In this document: one piece after another, positions 8,353 to 19,212 of the stretch
How the letters are laid out: each line of letters starts with the position of its first letter
Numbering within the stretch: the stretch's first letter is position 1
From: Pseudomonas cannabina
GTDB lineage: Bacteria > Pseudomonadota > Gammaproteobacteria > Pseudomonadales > Pseudomonadaceae
NCBI RefSeq assembly: GCF_900100365.1
Contig: NZ_FNKU01000001.1
Location: 3,658,001 to 3,722,000 of the forward strand
Reading direction: 5' to 3'
DNA: 64,000 bases
Position numbers and translations under genes: made by a program
Notes under the pieces: model-generated
The model's database searches: none
Told to the model about the DNA's origin: nothing
The model's input: the letters and a program-made list of their open reading frames with translations, nothing else

Positions 8353-11300
8353 CTATTGGATTTGTCGCCACATGACGCGCTGGAAGGCAGTAGGCTCTCT
8401 GTAATTAAAGATATTTCCTTTGCTGTCCGTTATGTAGGTCACGGCATTGGAAGACGAAGAGACAACCGACGCCAGGCTTGGAATGCCCGCACCGAAACCG
8501 ATGCCGGACACCAGCAGATCGCTGGCGTTGATTTCACCATCGCCGTTGGTGTCGATAAAGCGGTAAGTCAGCATCTTGCCCGTTGCCGGATCCAGCTGAA
8601 ACGTGCGACCGGTGCCTGTGCTTTCACAAGGATCGGTGGAGGTTACCGCTGCTGTAGCGAACGCAATTCGCCCCCGGATGAATTGTGCAGGAAAGATGAT
8701 TCGTTCACCTATCAAGGGGTCAACTGTAGAGAGCGGCAAATACCAGCCTTTCTTACTGGCCCAGTCCACGGTGTTCGACGAGGTGGTAGAAAAGGAGCCT
8801 CCCGTCGCATCGATGCTGGCGACAACTTGCTGAGCCTGCAAATTATTTTCCACAATGCCACCTACTCCGTTATCAGCATCCCAGATGGCATAGAAATCCT
8901 GTAACGCGTTGGTCTGCTTGTCGGCCGTCTCAAGAAACTTTCCGGTCCCAAAATAGATGATCTTTCCATTAAGCGGATGATCGAACATCACGGGCTGCAC
9001 GGTAATCGGCTGGCCCGCACCTCGTGGCGCAGTGAACAGCGGCGAACCGTTGAAGGCCACCTTCCAGCCGCTGGGATCCGTCGAGCTCAGGTCAAACTTC
9101 CACATGCGCCCTTTCAAGTCGCCTGCGTAGGCTGCCTGCAGTACATTGCGCGAGTTCACGCGCAACTTTACCGAGGACAGCCCGTTGTCCGTTTCGCTAC
9201 CGATAACTGGAGTCGGAATTTCAGCGATCACGGCTCCCGTCGAGGCATTCAGCACAAAAAGAGACGCCCTTCCGGTAAAGCTCCCGTAGCCATTACCGAC
9301 CACAACGACGCCAACGCCGTTATCCATTCGGGCTGCCTCGGGCCTGGAATAGCTGTACCCCAGATTATTGAATCTGTTGTTGGTGTCAGAAGTGTCTGGC
9401 GCTTTGACTTCCCAGAGAGCGCCCACGCTATTGGTTGTGCCCTCGAACAGCCTGATAGCAAAGAACGCCTTGCCGCCTGCACCCAAGCCGCTCGCAGCGA
9501 CGGTGCGCCATGTAGCGTTGCTGCCGTTCTGAGTATCGAATACCGCTATCTGCCCATCGACTGTAAATTTATGCACCGCCGTTCCGTAGTTGCTCGCGGC
9601 AATAGTCGCCAGCGAACTCAATGCCGTCGACGGCATATAGGCGTACGTGCGCTGGCCCGTCGCGGGCGTGATCACGTTAAAGAAACCGTCGTTGGCGTTG
9701 ACCAGCAGGCTTGAGTTCATTTTGCTGGCTTTGGTAACCAGATAATCAGAATACGACGTGCCGGTGCCGTAATCGGTAGACGTTCTTTCCGACGGGCTGG
9801 TGACCACAAGATTGGTATTGATCAGGTCGCCCAGCAACCGCGTGCGAGTTCGTAACGCTGTATTTGCAGTGCCTTTGGCCCAGGCGATCATTTGCGTACC
9901 GTTTACGCCATTAGGCAGCGTCGCGGTGAAGGCAGTTTGCTGGGCAGGAGACAGGGCGGTGAAATTCAGCGCAATGGTCGCAGACGATAACGTGTTCCAG
10001 GTTTCGTAGGTCGGCGCGGGGGTAGAGTTCGCCAATATCGTTGTGTCCGTAGACCAGGCAACTGTACCCGCATCCCCGGTGACGGGGTCCACGTTGAAAG
10101 CATCGACAGTACCGTGCCAGTCCGTCGGGTCATACAGCGTCCGAAAAAAAAGTGTACCTGTGCTCAAATAAGGAGAACTTGCTGACGCACCGCCGCCCGA
10201 TCCAGTCCTGGCATAAATATCACTTAACGCAAGGTTCAGCGCGGTGTTCAAACCGGCACTGTCGTTGGTCTGGAAATACTTGCCATGCCCATGATTATCG
10301 TCTGCTGTATCAATCAGCATTTGGTTCGCCGCTGTGAAACCAATGGTGTACGTACTCAGGTTTTGCTTGGTGAAACCCGCGTTATCCCAACTTTTCCGGG
10401 TCAGATCACCGCCCGCATTAACGGCGTCTCTACGCAAGTCAATGTCATAGGCGAACTTGGCCAGATCGTCCAGATACAGCCTGTCGCCTTCGCCATCACC
10501 AAAAAGGTCATTACCGTCGTTGGCCGCATTGAGATCCCAGTTGGGTAGCGAGCGGGTGGTATCCAGAACATCGTCAGGGTCGTTGGTCGGAAAGGTCCGA
10601 TCGTAGGTCGGCAAGCCATCAGTGACCACAACGCCGTAGTTTTTCTGGCAACGGTATTGAATCGGACTCACATAATTAGAACCGCCTTGATAGAACGGTG
10701 CAATGCCACGGAAATAGCGCGTGATCTCATAGTAGGTTTCAGCCAGGGGGGTGTTGGCTGTCGGGTTCAGATTGGCAATGGCCTGCCTCAGGGCGTTGAT
10801 ATTGGCAGTGGCCTGCGCCTGAGTAACGCCGTTGGGCTGGTATACGGTCGCGGCCACCGGTGACAGGTCGGTGACCACTCTTGCGATCCTGCCGCCAGGG
10901 CCGAGGTCGACGTTATTCGGCTCGTTGAACGTGGCGAGTCCGATCCTGAGCGACGTGTTGTTGGTCACCAGCGTGGTCGCTACAGTTTTCGCGACATTCA
11001 TGCGGAAATCGTTAGGGATGACACCGTTGAGGTAACTGCGAACTCCGAAGAAATTGGGCCCGACCTGATCGATCAAGTAAGACAGGTAATTGGCCGTGTA
11101 GCGCGTCAGCCCGCCTCCAGCAGGATCCGGCAAGGCAAGGCAAAACTGAATGTTATCGCGAAACACCGGACGGCCGCCAAACGGGCACCGCAACGACAAC
11201 GTGATGATATTGGTACCGTTTATATCGCCCAGCGATAGCGTTTCATCCCCCGAGATGGTGCTCACGAATGGGCAAAATACAGTTATCAGACCGCTTAAGC

Positions 11301-11535
11301 ACTGCGTTGAAAAGTAACTGATATCCGACCGTTTAATCGTTGGATCAAACCCCGACGCCCAGATGATGTTGTACATGCTCCCGGAGTTGTCCACGAGCAA
11401 CATCAAATTGGGCGGTACTGCCGATGCACTGAGCAGTGGCGCCTGCGCGGGAGTGAATGCATACACCGGCGTCGTCAGGTACAGCGCCAATAATGCGCCG
11501 TAGAAATACCTGAACAGCCGCTTAGCAGTTGACAT
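8353..11535 (-). CDS. pilY1: Type IV pilus tip-associated adhesin/assembly factor PilY1
   Basis: A 1060-residue secreted protein. It has a signal peptide ([26 protein letters not shown]), then a von Willebrand A-like region with the MIDAS motif LLVDNSGSM (about residue 45-55). The C-terminal half is a seven-bladed beta-propeller-type PilY1 domain with a calcium loop ([14 protein letters not shown]). PilY1 acts with minor pilins in pilus extension, adhesion and surface sensing. ATG 11535 has GGAGAG before it and overlaps the end of pilX by 14 bases; an in-frame start at 11586 would spoil the signal peptide. No pilY2 gene is seen between it and pilE. Confidence 0.93.
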   Translation of the reverse strand: MSTAKRLFRYFYGALLALYLTTPVYAFTPAQAPLLSASAVPPNLMLLVDNSGSMYNIIWASGFDPTIKRSDISYFSTQCLSGLITVFCPFVSTISGDETLSLGDINGTNIITLSLRCPFGGRPVFRDNIQFCLALPDPAGGGLTRYTANYLSYLIDQVGPNFFGVRSYLNGVIPNDFRMNVAKTVATTLVTNNTSLRIGLATFNEPNNVDLGPGGRIARVVTDLSPVAATVYQPNGVTQAQATANINALRQAIANLNPTANTPLAETYYEITRYFRGIAPFYQGGSNYVSPIQYRCQKNYGVVVTDGLPTYDRTFPTNDPDDVLDTTRSLPNWDLNAANDGNDLFGDGEGDRLYLDDLAKFAYDIDLRRDAVNAGGDLTRKSWDNAGFTKQNLSTYTIGFTAANQMLIDTADDNHGHGKYFQTNDSAGLNTALNLALSDIYARTGSGGGASASSPYLSTGTLFFRTLYDPTDWHGTVDAFNVDPVTGDAGTVAWSTDTTILANSTPAPTYETWNTLSSATIALNFTALSPAQQTAFTATLPNGVNGTQMIAWAKGTANTALRTRTRLLGDLINTNLVVTSPSERTSTDYGTGTSYSDYLVTKASKMNSSLLVNANDGFFNVITPATGQRTYAYMPSTALSSLATIAASNYGTAVHKFTVDGQIAVFDTQNGSNATWRTVAASGLGAGGKAFFAIRLFEGTTNSVGALWEVKAPDTSDTNNRFNNLGYSYSRPEAARMDNGVGVVVVGNGYGSFTGRASLFVLNASTGAVIAEIPTPVIGSETDNGLSSVKLRVNSRNVLQAAYAGDLKGRMWKFDLSSTDPSGWKVAFNGSPLFTAPRGAGQPITVQPVMFDHPLNGKIIYFGTGKFLETADKQTNALQDFYAIWDADNGVGGIVENNLQAQQVVASIDATGGSFSTTSSNTVDWASKKGWYLPLSTVDPLIGERIIFPAQFIRGRIAFATAAVTSTDPCESTGTGRTFQLDPATGKMLTYRFIDTNGDGEINASDLLVSGIGFGAGIPSLASVVSSSSNAVTYITDSKGNIFNYREPTAFQRVMWRQIQ

Positions 11536-12040
11536 ACATACTCTCCAGCACTGTGCGCGGGGCGGTCTGACTGGAAACGGGAGCAACGGCTGTAATCCGA
11601 TAAAGCGTCACGGTACTTGTACCTGAACAGACGGAAGGCAGCTTGATCGGCGTTATCGTATTGCCCAGATTCTGAATAGCGTATACGCCCCCTCCCTCTA
11701 CCGCCACCCAGGTTACACCGGCACTGCCTGGGCCTTTGCCTTGTACCGCATTGAAGTCGGTAGGTGGCGCGCAATTGACCAGGGAATTACACACTTCCAT
11801 TGAGAAGCCAACGTTTTTGATTGCGGACTCACCGATACGCAACGCCGCTTCAGCCATCTGGAAGGATTGGTTACGAACCATGACTCTGCCCGCCATCTTT
11901 TCCTGCAACGTGGCGTTTTGCATCGACGAAATACCCAGCAGCGTCAACAGCAGCAGAAACACCAGACTCACCAGCAACACCATGCCGCGCTGCTTTGCGG
12001 GAAAGGTCCGGGTCATATTAAGGCGCACGGTCTTGTTCAT
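11522..12040 (-). CDS. pilX: Type IV pilus minor pilin PilX
   Basis: A 172-residue PilX-family protein. The N-terminal leader is followed by KQRGMVLLVSLVFLLLLTLLGISSMQNATLQEKMAGR, the typical PilX N-terminal helix in which the site after Gly is less canonical than in other pilins. The rest is a globular domain with cysteines. Start ATG 12040 is chosen; a TTG at 12055 is also in frame and overlaps the end of pilW. It belongs to the fimU-pilV-pilW-pilX-pilY1-pilE operon and should be part of the tip-priming complex that recruits PilY1. Confidence 0.88.
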   Translation of the reverse strand: MNKTVRLNMTRTFPAKQRGMVLLVSLVFLLLLTLLGISSMQNATLQEKMAGRVMVRNQSFQMAEAALRIGESAIKNVGFSMEVCNSLVNCAPPTDFNAVQGKGPGSAGVTWVAVEGGGVYAIQNLGNTITPIKLPSVCSGTSTVTLYRITAVAPVSSQTAPRTVLESMYVNC

Positions 12041-12051
12041 GTTTGGCCCGT

Positions 12052-12759
12052 TCAAAAGCGGTTACGCAAGTAGGCGACGACACTGTACCGCTGGTCCTGA
12101 ACGCGCCCGTCCGGATCCCGTAGCGTCAAGAGGATGCGAACACTGCGTATATCGCCAGAGTTGGCGGTGGTAATGGTCTGGGTGTACGTCATCGGGTTGC
12201 CCGCCATACCAAAAAAGAGCTCAAGCCCGGACACGTTCTGCAGCAGCGGTTCAGACTTCCCTGCCGTGGTGGCCTGAATATTCAAGGCTGTGCCATTCAG
12301 TGTGTAAACCAGTTGCCGCAAAGGAAAAGCGGTTTGCCCGGCAGCCGGGGCCCGCGTGCCGGCGTATAACTGAGTGGTCATTTTGCAATCCGAAATGACT
12401 GTCCAGGTCGGCGACCCTCCAGTGGTGCCGATATCTGCGGTTACCAGCGTCAGTCTATTGTTCGCGTTATCCCAGAGGATCGGATTATCCAGTGCCGCTG
12501 CGGGCCAGGTGATTGCTGGCGAAACGGGCATATAGTCTTTGAAACTCAGGCAGCCATACATCCCGGTCATCCTGATTTCCTGCACCAGCTTGCTCAACAG
12601 AAAACGGGCATCTTCCTGCATGCGCGCGGCAGCGTTCTGGCTCTGAAATGTGCATCTGGAGGCGGTGAAAATCTGGATGATACCCAAGCTCACGACCAGC
12701 CCCAGTACCAGCGCCACCATGATTTCAACCAGCCCGAAGCCTCTGGAAAATTTGTTCAT
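12052..12759 (-). CDS. pilW: Type IV pilus minor pilin PilW
   Basis: A 235-residue PilW-type prepilin. The leader MNKFSRG is cleaved before FGLVEIMVALVLGLVVSLGIIQIF, which keeps the Glu at mature position 5. The C-terminal half ends in VRILLTLRDPDGRVQDQRYS, typical of the family. The ATG overlaps the stop of pilV (ATGA), showing translational coupling. It is the largest minor pilin of the set and joins the priming complex with PilV, PilX and FimU. Confidence 0.9.
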   Translation of the reverse strand: MNKFSRGFGLVEIMVALVLGLVVSLGIIQIFTASRCTFQSQNAAARMQEDARFLLSKLVQEIRMTGMYGCLSFKDYMPVSPAITWPAAALDNPILWDNANNRLTLVTADIGTTGGSPTWTVISDCKMTTQLYAGTRAPAAGQTAFPLRQLVYTLNGTALNIQATTAGKSEPLLQNVSGLELFFGMAGNPMTYTQTITTANSGDIRSVRILLTLRDPDGRVQDQRYSVVAYLRNRF

Positions 12760-13271
12760 GGGGTGAGCCCGATGCGCGAGGCCAGAACGAAGCTCCGGGG
12801 TGGCGGAGTGCCCGTCGCGCCTCCTGTTGCCTGATTGCTCGCACCGGCGGCGCGGGTGTCGCTCCAGCCAATGGTAATGGTCACTAACGTAAAATCGCTG
12901 ATCACAATGCTGGCCGTGCCGCTGGCGCCTGCAAAATTAGTGATATTGGTCTTGAAATCAAACAGATCCTGCACCCTGGCATCGTTCAGGTTGGCAGCTT
13001 GCGCGGCATCCAGATTCGCCAACGCATAGGACGCCAGCACATTCTTGGTACCGTTGGCACTCGCATTGCCATCAACATTGGCGCGTATGCGGTCCATCAT
13101 GTCGTAGGCAATGAAGCTGGCCTGGCTGCTCATGGTCGAGCTGTCGGTGTATTTGAGCGCGTTGAGCTGAATGGCGGCGGCTCCCAGCAAGCCAATGGCA
13201 AGGATCAAGACCGAGACCAGTACCTCGATCAGGGTCATGCCGGTCTGGCGATGTCGGGTTCTATACAGCAT
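12756..13271 (-). CDS. pilV: Type IV pilus minor pilin PilV
   Basis: A 171-residue prepilin with leader MLYRTRHRQTG and mature helix MTLIEVLVSVLILAIGLLGAAAIQLNAL, the PilV/PulI-like form. The sequence after the helix (TDSSTMSSQASFIAYDMMDRIRAN) is typical of PilV. The start shares one base with the stop of fimU and its stop overlaps pilW, so it sits inside a tightly coupled operon. It functions in the minor pilin complex that primes pilus assembly. Confidence 0.9.
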   Translation of the reverse strand: MLYRTRHRQTGMTLIEVLVSVLILAIGLLGAAAIQLNALKYTDSSTMSSQASFIAYDMMDRIRANVDGNASANGTKNVLASYALANLDAAQAANLNDARVQDLFDFKTNITNFAGASGTASIVISDFTLVTITIGWSDTRAAGASNQATGGATGTPPPRSFVLASRIGLTP

Positions 13272-13738
13272 CAGCAGCTTCCACCAAGGACGATCCGTCC
13301 GGTCAGACAGATATTGACGGTTTTGGTCGTGCTGCCCCGGGTGTAGGTCATGATGACCGCCGAAGCCGGGGCAATAAGTCCCCCAAGGTTGTTGAAATCA
13401 AGTGCTGCTGCATTAGGGGCCGTCACCAACGCTGCCCCGCTGCTCATTGCAGCCACAGTACGAAGTGCTTTCTTGTTGGCATCAGAAGCAAGATACACCT
13501 GCAACTCACTGGTCCATGCCGTCCCGCTGGTCGGCGCAATGCGCACCGTCACTCCCCTGTTTATCGCCTCAAGTCGTGCATAGTTGAGCGCGCGCTGCAA
13601 ATCGCTGACTTCGGTATCGGCCTTGTTGCTCTGGATGGAACTGGTGAAATTCGGGATAGCGATAGCCGCCAGGATACCCACCAGGGACACAGTGACTAAC
13701 AATTCGATGAGGCTGAATCCCTTGGCTATATGACGCAT
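13271..13738 (-). CDS. fimU: Type IV pilus minor pilin FimU (GspH/FimT family)
   Basis: A 155-residue prepilin with leader MRHIAKG, cleavage before FSLIELLVTVSLVGILAAIAIPNF, and a GspH-type globular domain. It is the first gene of the minus-strand minor pilin operon, which identifies it as FimU. Its C-terminal tail (VNICLTGRIVLGGSC) lacks the GRxR motif that the divergent paralogue carries. The operon promoter must lie in the 131-base gap shared with fimT. Confidence 0.85.
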   Translation of the reverse strand: MRHIAKGFSLIELLVTVSLVGILAAIAIPNFTSSIQSNKADTEVSDLQRALNYARLEAINRGVTVRIAPTSGTAWTSELQVYLASDANKKALRTVAAMSSGAALVTAPNAAALDFNNLGGLIAPASAVIMTYTRGSTTKTVNICLTGRIVLGGSC

Positions 13739-13869
13739 TGAGTGTCTCCTAGACGTTACGACTATAAGGCAGCAACGCCGCAGGAAAATCCATAGCGTGA
13801 CGTACGGTTGTTTTGCGACGACGAACGCCCGCAGGGTTCTGAAACGGCGTTTTCCAGGGAGGAAAGCAG

Positions 13870-14370
13870 ATGAAGCATGCAGGGTTCACACTGGTCGAAT
13901 TACTCATCGTGGTTGCACTGATCGCCATTCTCGCCAACATCGCCACACCTTCTTTCAAGGAACTCATCGAATCCAATCGGGGACTCGCGACGGCTCAAGA
14001 GCTGGCCAGTGGCATCCGTTCAGCCAGAGTCGCCGCGATCACGCGCAATCAGATCGTGACGATCCATGCCATCGAGCAAGACTGGAGCAATGGCTGGCGG
14101 ATCATACTCGACGCAGATGGCAAAGGGCCGGATGAAAACGATACGTTATTGATAGAACGCGCGAATGGCGGCAAGACACGCGTGGTCGGCAACCAGAAAG
14201 TTGCAGGGCACCTGAGCTTCAACGGTCTGGGCAACTTGCGCAACAGAACCAATGGCACGCTGCACGTATGTGCCAGCGATCAGCCGGCCAGCAACTACCG
14301 GGTGATCGTCGCGCCGGCTGGACGGGTCAGGATCGAAGACACAAAACAGGAAGCAGCCCTGTGTGGCTGA
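13870..14370 (+). CDS. fimT: FimT-type minor pilin with GRxR tail
   Basis: A 166-residue GspH/FimT-family prepilin: leader MKHAG, then FTLVELLIVVALIAILANIATPSF with Glu5. The globular domain ends in VIVAPAGRVRIEDTKQ, containing GRVR. A C-terminal GRxR motif is known from FimT proteins that bind DNA during natural transformation. The gene is divergent from fimU and ends six bases before the convergent ispH stop, with no clear terminator between them. GGAGG just upstream (about 13858-13863) supports the ATG. As I recall, P. aeruginosa has fimT on the other side of fimU, so the position here differs. Confidence 0.85.
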   Translation: MKHAGFTLVELLIVVALIAILANIATPSFKELIESNRGLATAQELASGIRSARVAAITRNQIVTIHAIEQDWSNGWRIILDADGKGPDENDTLLIERANGGKTRVVGNQKVAGHLSFNGLGNLRNRTNGTLHVCASDQPASNYRVIVAPAGRVRIEDTKQEAALCG

Positions 14371-14376
14371 GCGGGA

Positions 14377-15324
14377 TCAGAGCAGCGACTTGACCCGCAG
14401 CTCCTTGGGCATCGAGAACGTGATGTTCTCTTCACGGCCCGCCAGTTCATCTGCGCCAGTCGCACCCCAGGCGTGCAATTGCTGGATGACACCCCGCACC
14501 AGCACTTCCGGAGCCGATGCACCCGCGGTGATGCCGATATGCTGCACGCCGTCGAACCAGCTTTGCTGCATGTCCTCGGCACCATCGATCAGGTACGCCG
14601 GGGTGGCCATGCGTTCAGCCAGCTCGCGCAGGCGGTTGGAGTTGGAGCTGTTCGGGCTGCCCACCACCAGCACCACGTCGCACTCGTCGGCCAGTTGCTT
14701 GACGGCGTCCTGACGGTTTTGCGTGGCGTAGCAGATGTCGTCTTTGCGCGGCCCGCCAATCGCCGGGAAACGCTGGCGCAAGGCATCGATAACACGGCTG
14801 GTGTCGTCCATCGACAGCGTGGTCTGGGTCACGAACGCCAGCGAGTCCGGGTTGCGCACCTGCAGCGTCGCCACGTCGTCTTCATCCTCGACCAGATAGA
14901 TCGCGCCGCCATTGGCGGCGTCATACTGGCCCATGGTGCCTTCGACTTCCGGGTGACCGGCGTGGCCGATCAGGATGCACTCGCGACCATCACGGCTGTA
15001 GCGGGCGACCTCGATATGCACTTTGGTGACCAGCGGGCAGGTGGCATCGAAGACTTTCAGGCCACGACCGGCAGCCTCGGTGCGCACGGCCTGGGAAACG
15101 CCGTGGGCACTGAAAATAACGATGACGTCGTCAGGCACCTGGTCCAGCTCTTCGACGAAGATCGCGCCGCGAGAGCGCAGGTCTTCGACGACAAATTTGT
15201 TGTGTACCACTTCATGTCGCACGTAGATCGGCGGACCAAACACTTCCAGAGCGCGATTGACGATTTCGATCGCGCGGTCCACACCGGCACAAAAGCCGCG
15301 GGGGTTGGCGAGTTTGATTTGCAT
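14377..15324 (-). CDS. ispH: 4-hydroxy-3-methylbut-2-enyl diphosphate reductase IspH
   Basis: A 315-residue iron-sulfur enzyme of the last step of the MEP isoprenoid pathway, converting HMBPP to IPP and DMAPP. The three cluster cysteines are visible in [12 protein letters not shown] (C12), [11 protein letters not shown] and [11 protein letters not shown], and the catalytic glutamate region in [14 protein letters not shown] 15324 has GAGG seven bases before it; an ATG at 15336 is less well placed. It is the last gene of the ribF-ileS-lspA-fkpB-ispH operon, 53 bases after fkpB. Confidence 0.96.
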   Translation of the reverse strand: MQIKLANPRGFCAGVDRAIEIVNRALEVFGPPIYVRHEVVHNKFVVEDLRSRGAIFVEELDQVPDDVIVIFSAHGVSQAVRTEAAGRGLKVFDATCPLVTKVHIEVARYSRDGRECILIGHAGHPEVEGTMGQYDAANGGAIYLVEDEDDVATLQVRNPDSLAFVTQTTLSMDDTSRVIDALRQRFPAIGGPRKDDICYATQNRQDAVKQLADECDVVLVVGSPNSSNSNRLRELAERMATPAYLIDGAEDMQQSWFDGVQHIGITAGASAPEVLVRGVIQQLHAWGATGADELAGREENITFSMPKELRVKSLL

Positions 15325-15377
15325 GCTGTGCCTCATGTGTGGAGCAGCCCGGCCGAAGCCGGGCTTGATGGCGGAGA

Positions 15378-15854
15378 TCAGGAAGCCAGAATCGCCTTCA
15401 CGTCGAAGATTTCCACTTCGAAGCTCAGGGTCTTGCCCGCCAGCGGGTGGTTGAAGTCGATGGTGACCTGCTCGTCATCGAATGCTTTCACCACGCCGGG
15501 TAACTCGGTGTTGGCCGCGTCATTGAAGATCACCAGCAACCCTTCGGACAGTTCCATACCCACGAACTGCGAGCGTGGCATGATCTGCACGTTTTGTGGG
15601 TTGGGCTGACCAAAGGCGTTTTCCGGCGGAATCTGTACGGTTTTTCTGTCACCCGCCTTGAAACCGAAAATCGCCGCTTCGAAGCCGGGCAGCAGATTGC
15701 CGTCGCCGACCTTGAACGTGGCCGGAGCCTTTTCGAAGGTGCTGTCGACGGTGTCACCGTTTTCCAGACGCAGGGCAAAGTGCAAAGTGACCTGGGTGTT
15801 CTGGCTTATGCGCAGTTCGCCTGCCGAGCCTTGGGTCGACGTCTGTTCAGTCAT
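15378..15854 (-). CDS. fkpB: FKBP-type peptidyl-prolyl isomerase FkpB/SlpA
   Basis: A 158-residue SlyD/SlpA-type FKBP isomerase: [20 protein letters not shown]...[42 protein letters not shown]. The insert-in-flap domain follows (about 80-135), and the FKBP fold closes with [19 protein letters not shown]. There is no signal peptide, so it is cytoplasmic. The start is ATG 15854, which overlaps the end of lspA by eight bases; longer readings run into lspA. The lspA-fkpB-ispH order is conserved in gammaproteobacteria. Confidence 0.93.
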   Translation of the reverse strand: MTEQTSTQGSAGELRISQNTQVTLHFALRLENGDTVDSTFEKAPATFKVGDGNLLPGFEAAIFGFKAGDRKTVQIPPENAFGQPNPQNVQIMPRSQFVGMELSEGLLVIFNDAANTELPGVVKAFDDEQVTIDFNHPLAGKTLSFEVEIFDVKAILAS

Positions 15855-16368
15855 TGACGGTCTCTCCGGTTTTCTTGCTCTTGAACATGTCCAGCGCCAG
15901 CATGATCGCGCCGACGGTGATTGCACTGTCGGCGACGTTAAAGGCCGGGAAGTACCAGCGGTTCTGCCAGTGGACCAGAATGAAGTCGATCACATGCCCC
16001 AACACCACGCGGTCGTACAGGTTGCCCAGCGCGCCGCCCAGCACCAGCGCCAGCGCGATGGCCAGCCAGGTGTCATCGCGACCAAGACGCTTGAGCCAGA
16101 CCACCAGCACCGCACTGACCACAATCGCGATCAGGGCGAACAGCCAACGCTGCCATCCGGCACCGTCCGCCAGAAAACTGAAGGCTGCCCCAGTGTTGTA
16201 AGCCAGGGTCCAACTGAAGTAGTCCGGGATCACGATAATCTGCTGATAGAGGCTCAGCGAGTTCTCGAAGTAATACTTGCTGACCTGGTCGACAACCACA
16301 ATCAGCACGGTCAACCACAGCCAGGCAAGACGGCCGAACGAGGCGTTAGGCAACGATGTGTCAGGCAT
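15847..16368 (-). CDS. lspA: Lipoprotein signal peptidase LspA
   Basis: A 173-residue inner-membrane aspartyl protease with four hydrophobic segments. Signature motifs: [31 protein letters not shown] (first catalytic Asp) and [15 protein letters not shown] (second). It removes the signal peptide of diacylglyceryl prolipoproteins. ATG 16368 overlaps the end of ileS by eight bases and its stop overlaps fkpB, so three genes are translationally linked. At least two lipoprotein precursors in this window carry lipoboxes it could process. Confidence 0.96.
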   Translation of the reverse strand: MPDTSLPNASFGRLAWLWLTVLIVVVDQVSKYYFENSLSLYQQIIVIPDYFSWTLAYNTGAAFSFLADGAGWQRWLFALIAIVVSAVLVVWLKRLGRDDTWLAIALALVLGGALGNLYDRVVLGHVIDFILVHWQNRWYFPAFNVADSAITVGAIMLALDMFKSKKTGETVND

Positions 16369-19192
16369 AGTGACGCACCTCGCCCGCACCGCTGATGTTG
16401 TCTACGCAACGGCCGCAGATTTCCGGATGCTCAGGGTTCACGCCGACATCCTCGCGGTGATGCCAGCAACGGGCACACTTGGCGTGGCTAGACTTGACCA
16501 CTTCCAGCTTCAGACCCGCGACTTCGGTGACCACCGCATCCGCCGGAGCCGATACGAACGGTGCCACGCTGGCGGTCGAGGTGATCAACACGAAGCGCAG
16601 CTCGTTGCTCAGTTTCGACAGATCAGCGACCAGCGAATCTTCTGCGTACAGGGTCACTTCGGCCTGCAGATTGCCACCGATGGCCTTGGCCGCGCGCAGG
16701 TTTTCCATTTCCTTGTTGACCGAGGTCTTCACCGCCATGATCCGCTCCCAGTAAGCGCGGTCCATGTCGAAGTCGGCCGGCATTTCGCTCAGGCCGTCGT
16801 ACCAGGTGTTGAGCATCACCGATTCGTTGCGCTCGCCCGGCAGGAACTGCCACAGCTCGTCGGCGGTGAACGCCAGGATCGGCGCGATCCAGCGCACCAG
16901 CGCTTCGGAGATATGGAACAGCGCGGTCTGGCAGGAGCGACGCGCGGTGCTGTCGGCAGCCGTGGTGTATTGGCGATCCTTGATGATGTCCAGATAGAAG
17001 CCACCCAGCTCCTGCACGCAGAAGTTGTGGATCTTCGAATACACATTCCAGAAGCGGTATTCGCCGTAATGCTCTTGCAGCTCGCGTTGTAATAGCAGCG
17101 TGCGGTCCACGGCCCAGCGATCCAGCGCGAGCATTTCTTCGGCTGGCAGGATGTCGGTCGCCGGGTTGAAGCCCGACAGGTTCGAGAGCAGGAAGCGTGC
17201 AGTGTTGCGGATACGACGATAGGCATCGGCGCTGCGCTGCAGGATCTGATCGGAAACTGCCATTTCGCCCGAATAGTCAGTCGCCGAGACCCACAGGCGC
17301 ATGATGTCCGCGCCCAGCGAATCGTTGACCTTCTGCGGCGCGACCACGTTGTTCAGCGATTTGGACATCTTGCGGCCGTTCTCGTCGACCACAAAGCCGT
17401 GGGTCAGCAGTTCGCGATACGGTGCGTGGTCGTCCAACATGCAGCCGGTCAGCAGTGACGAGTGGAACCAGCCGCGGTGCTGGTCGGAACCTTCCAGGTA
17501 CAGGTCGGCACGCGGGCCGGTGTCGTGGCCCATCGGGTGCGAGCCGCGCAATACGTGCCAGTGCGTGGTGCCGGAGTCGAACCAGACGTCCAGTGTGTCG
17601 GAGATCTTGTCGTACTTGGCAGCCTCGTCACCCAGCAATTCGCTGGCGTCCAGCTTGAACCAGGCTTCAATGCCCTCTTTCTCGACACGCAGAGCCACTT
17701 CTTCCATCAGCTCGACGGTGCGTGGGTGCAGGTCGCCGCTTTCCTTGTGCAGGAAGAACGGAATCGGCACGCCCCAGTTGCGTTGACGCGAGATGCACCA
17801 GTCCGGGCGGTTGGCGATCATCGAATGCAGGCGCGCCTGGCCCCAGGCCGGTACGAACTCGGTGTCTTCGATGGCCTTGACCGCGCGCTTGCGCAGGGTT
17901 TCGCCGCTTTCAGGCTGCTTGTCCATGCCGACGAACCACTGCGCGGTGGCGCGGTAGATCAAGGGCGACTTGTGGCGCCAGCAATGCATGTAGCTGTGGC
18001 TGATGGTTTCGGTGTCCATCAGGCTGCCGACTTCGACCAGCTTGTCGATGATGTTCTGGTTGGCCTTGAAGATGAACTGGCCACCGAAGAACTCCAGCGA
18101 CTCGACATACACGCCGTTGCTCTGCACCGGGCTGATGATGTCGTCGTTGCTCAGGCCGTATTGCTTGCAGATTGTGAAGTCGTCCACGCCATAGGCAGGC
18201 GAGCAGTGAACAATACCGGTGCCCGCACCCAGCTCGACGTATTCGGCCAGGTAGATCGGCGACAGGCGATCGTAGAACGGATGGCGGAAATTGATCAGTT
18301 CCAGCGCCTGACCGGTGGTGGTCGCAACGACCGTGCCTTCCAGTTTGTAACGGGCCAGACAGCTTTCAACCAGCTCGGAGGCCAGCACCAGCAGTTTGTC
18401 GCCGACATCAACCAGCGAGTATTCGAACTCGGGATGGACGTTCAGCGCCTGGTTGGCGGGGATAGTCCACGGCGTGGTGGTCCAGATGACGATGGACGCA
18501 GGCTTGCCCAGCGACGGCAGACCGAAGGCTGCGGCCAGCTTCGCCTCGTCGGCAATCGGGAACGCCACATCGATGGTCGAGGATTTCTTGTCCTGGTATT
18601 CGACTTCAGCTTCAGCCAATGCCGAACCGCAATCGAAGCACCAGTTGACCGGCTTCAGACCCTTGAAGACGAAACCGCCCTTGACCATTTCGGCCAGCGC
18701 ACGGATTTCTCCGGCTTCATTGGCGAAGTTCATGGTCAGGTACGGATTGCTCCAGTCGCCCAGCACACCCAGACGGATGAACTCAGACTTCTGGCCTTCG
18801 ATTTGCTCGGCCGCATAGGCGCGGCACAGCTCGCGCGTGCGATCGGCGGAGAGGTTCTTGCCGTGGGTCACTTCGACCTTGTGCTCGATCGGCAGACCAT
18901 GGCAGTCCCATCCCGGCACATAAGGGGCATCAAAGCCCGCCAGGGTCTTGGAACGCAGGATCATGTCCTTGAGAATCTTGTTGACCGCATGACCGATGTG
19001 AATAGTGCCGTTGGCATACGGAGGACCGTCGTGCAGGACGAACTTGGGACGATCCTTGCCAATCTCGCGCAGCTTCTGGTACAGGCCAATGCTGTCCCAG
19101 CGCTGCAGAGTTTGCGGCTCGCGCTGGGGCAGGCCGGCCTTCATAGGGAAGGCGGTGTCCGGAAGGTTTAGCGTGGCTTTATAATCAGTCAT
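16361..19192 (-). CDS. ileS: Isoleucyl-tRNA synthetase
   Basis: A 943-residue class I aminoacyl-tRNA synthetase. The HIGH signature is in [20 protein letters not shown] and KMSKS in [13 protein letters not shown] large editing (CP1) insertion lies between, with [19 protein letters not shown], and the C-terminal zinc-binding segment [17 protein letters not shown]...CGRC is present. This is the bacterial, zinc-containing, mupirocin-sensitive type. ATG 19192 (MTDYKATLN) is preferred over 19225. It lies 20 bases downstream of ribF and overlaps lspA. Confidence 0.98.
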   Translation of the reverse strand: MTDYKATLNLPDTAFPMKAGLPQREPQTLQRWDSIGLYQKLREIGKDRPKFVLHDGPPYANGTIHIGHAVNKILKDMILRSKTLAGFDAPYVPGWDCHGLPIEHKVEVTHGKNLSADRTRELCRAYAAEQIEGQKSEFIRLGVLGDWSNPYLTMNFANEAGEIRALAEMVKGGFVFKGLKPVNWCFDCGSALAEAEVEYQDKKSSTIDVAFPIADEAKLAAAFGLPSLGKPASIVIWTTTPWTIPANQALNVHPEFEYSLVDVGDKLLVLASELVESCLARYKLEGTVVATTTGQALELINFRHPFYDRLSPIYLAEYVELGAGTGIVHCSPAYGVDDFTICKQYGLSNDDIISPVQSNGVYVESLEFFGGQFIFKANQNIIDKLVEVGSLMDTETISHSYMHCWRHKSPLIYRATAQWFVGMDKQPESGETLRKRAVKAIEDTEFVPAWGQARLHSMIANRPDWCISRQRNWGVPIPFFLHKESGDLHPRTVELMEEVALRVEKEGIEAWFKLDASELLGDEAAKYDKISDTLDVWFDSGTTHWHVLRGSHPMGHDTGPRADLYLEGSDQHRGWFHSSLLTGCMLDDHAPYRELLTHGFVVDENGRKMSKSLNNVVAPQKVNDSLGADIMRLWVSATDYSGEMAVSDQILQRSADAYRRIRNTARFLLSNLSGFNPATDILPAEEMLALDRWAVDRTLLLQRELQEHYGEYRFWNVYSKIHNFCVQELGGFYLDIIKDRQYTTAADSTARRSCQTALFHISEALVRWIAPILAFTADELWQFLPGERNESVMLNTWYDGLSEMPADFDMDRAYWERIMAVKTSVNKEMENLRAAKAIGGNLQAEVTLYAEDSLVADLSKLSNELRFVLITSTASVAPFVSAPADAVVTEVAGLKLEVVKSSHAKCARCWHHREDVGVNPEHPEICGRCVDNISGAGEVRHYA

Positions 19193-19212
19193 TTCAGGCT
19201 CTTGTTTAGCGG

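Noticed and set aside
17462..19171. 569-residue open frame opposite ileS
   Set aside because: It is a complement of conserved ileS codons and has no domain or ribosome-binding site of its own.
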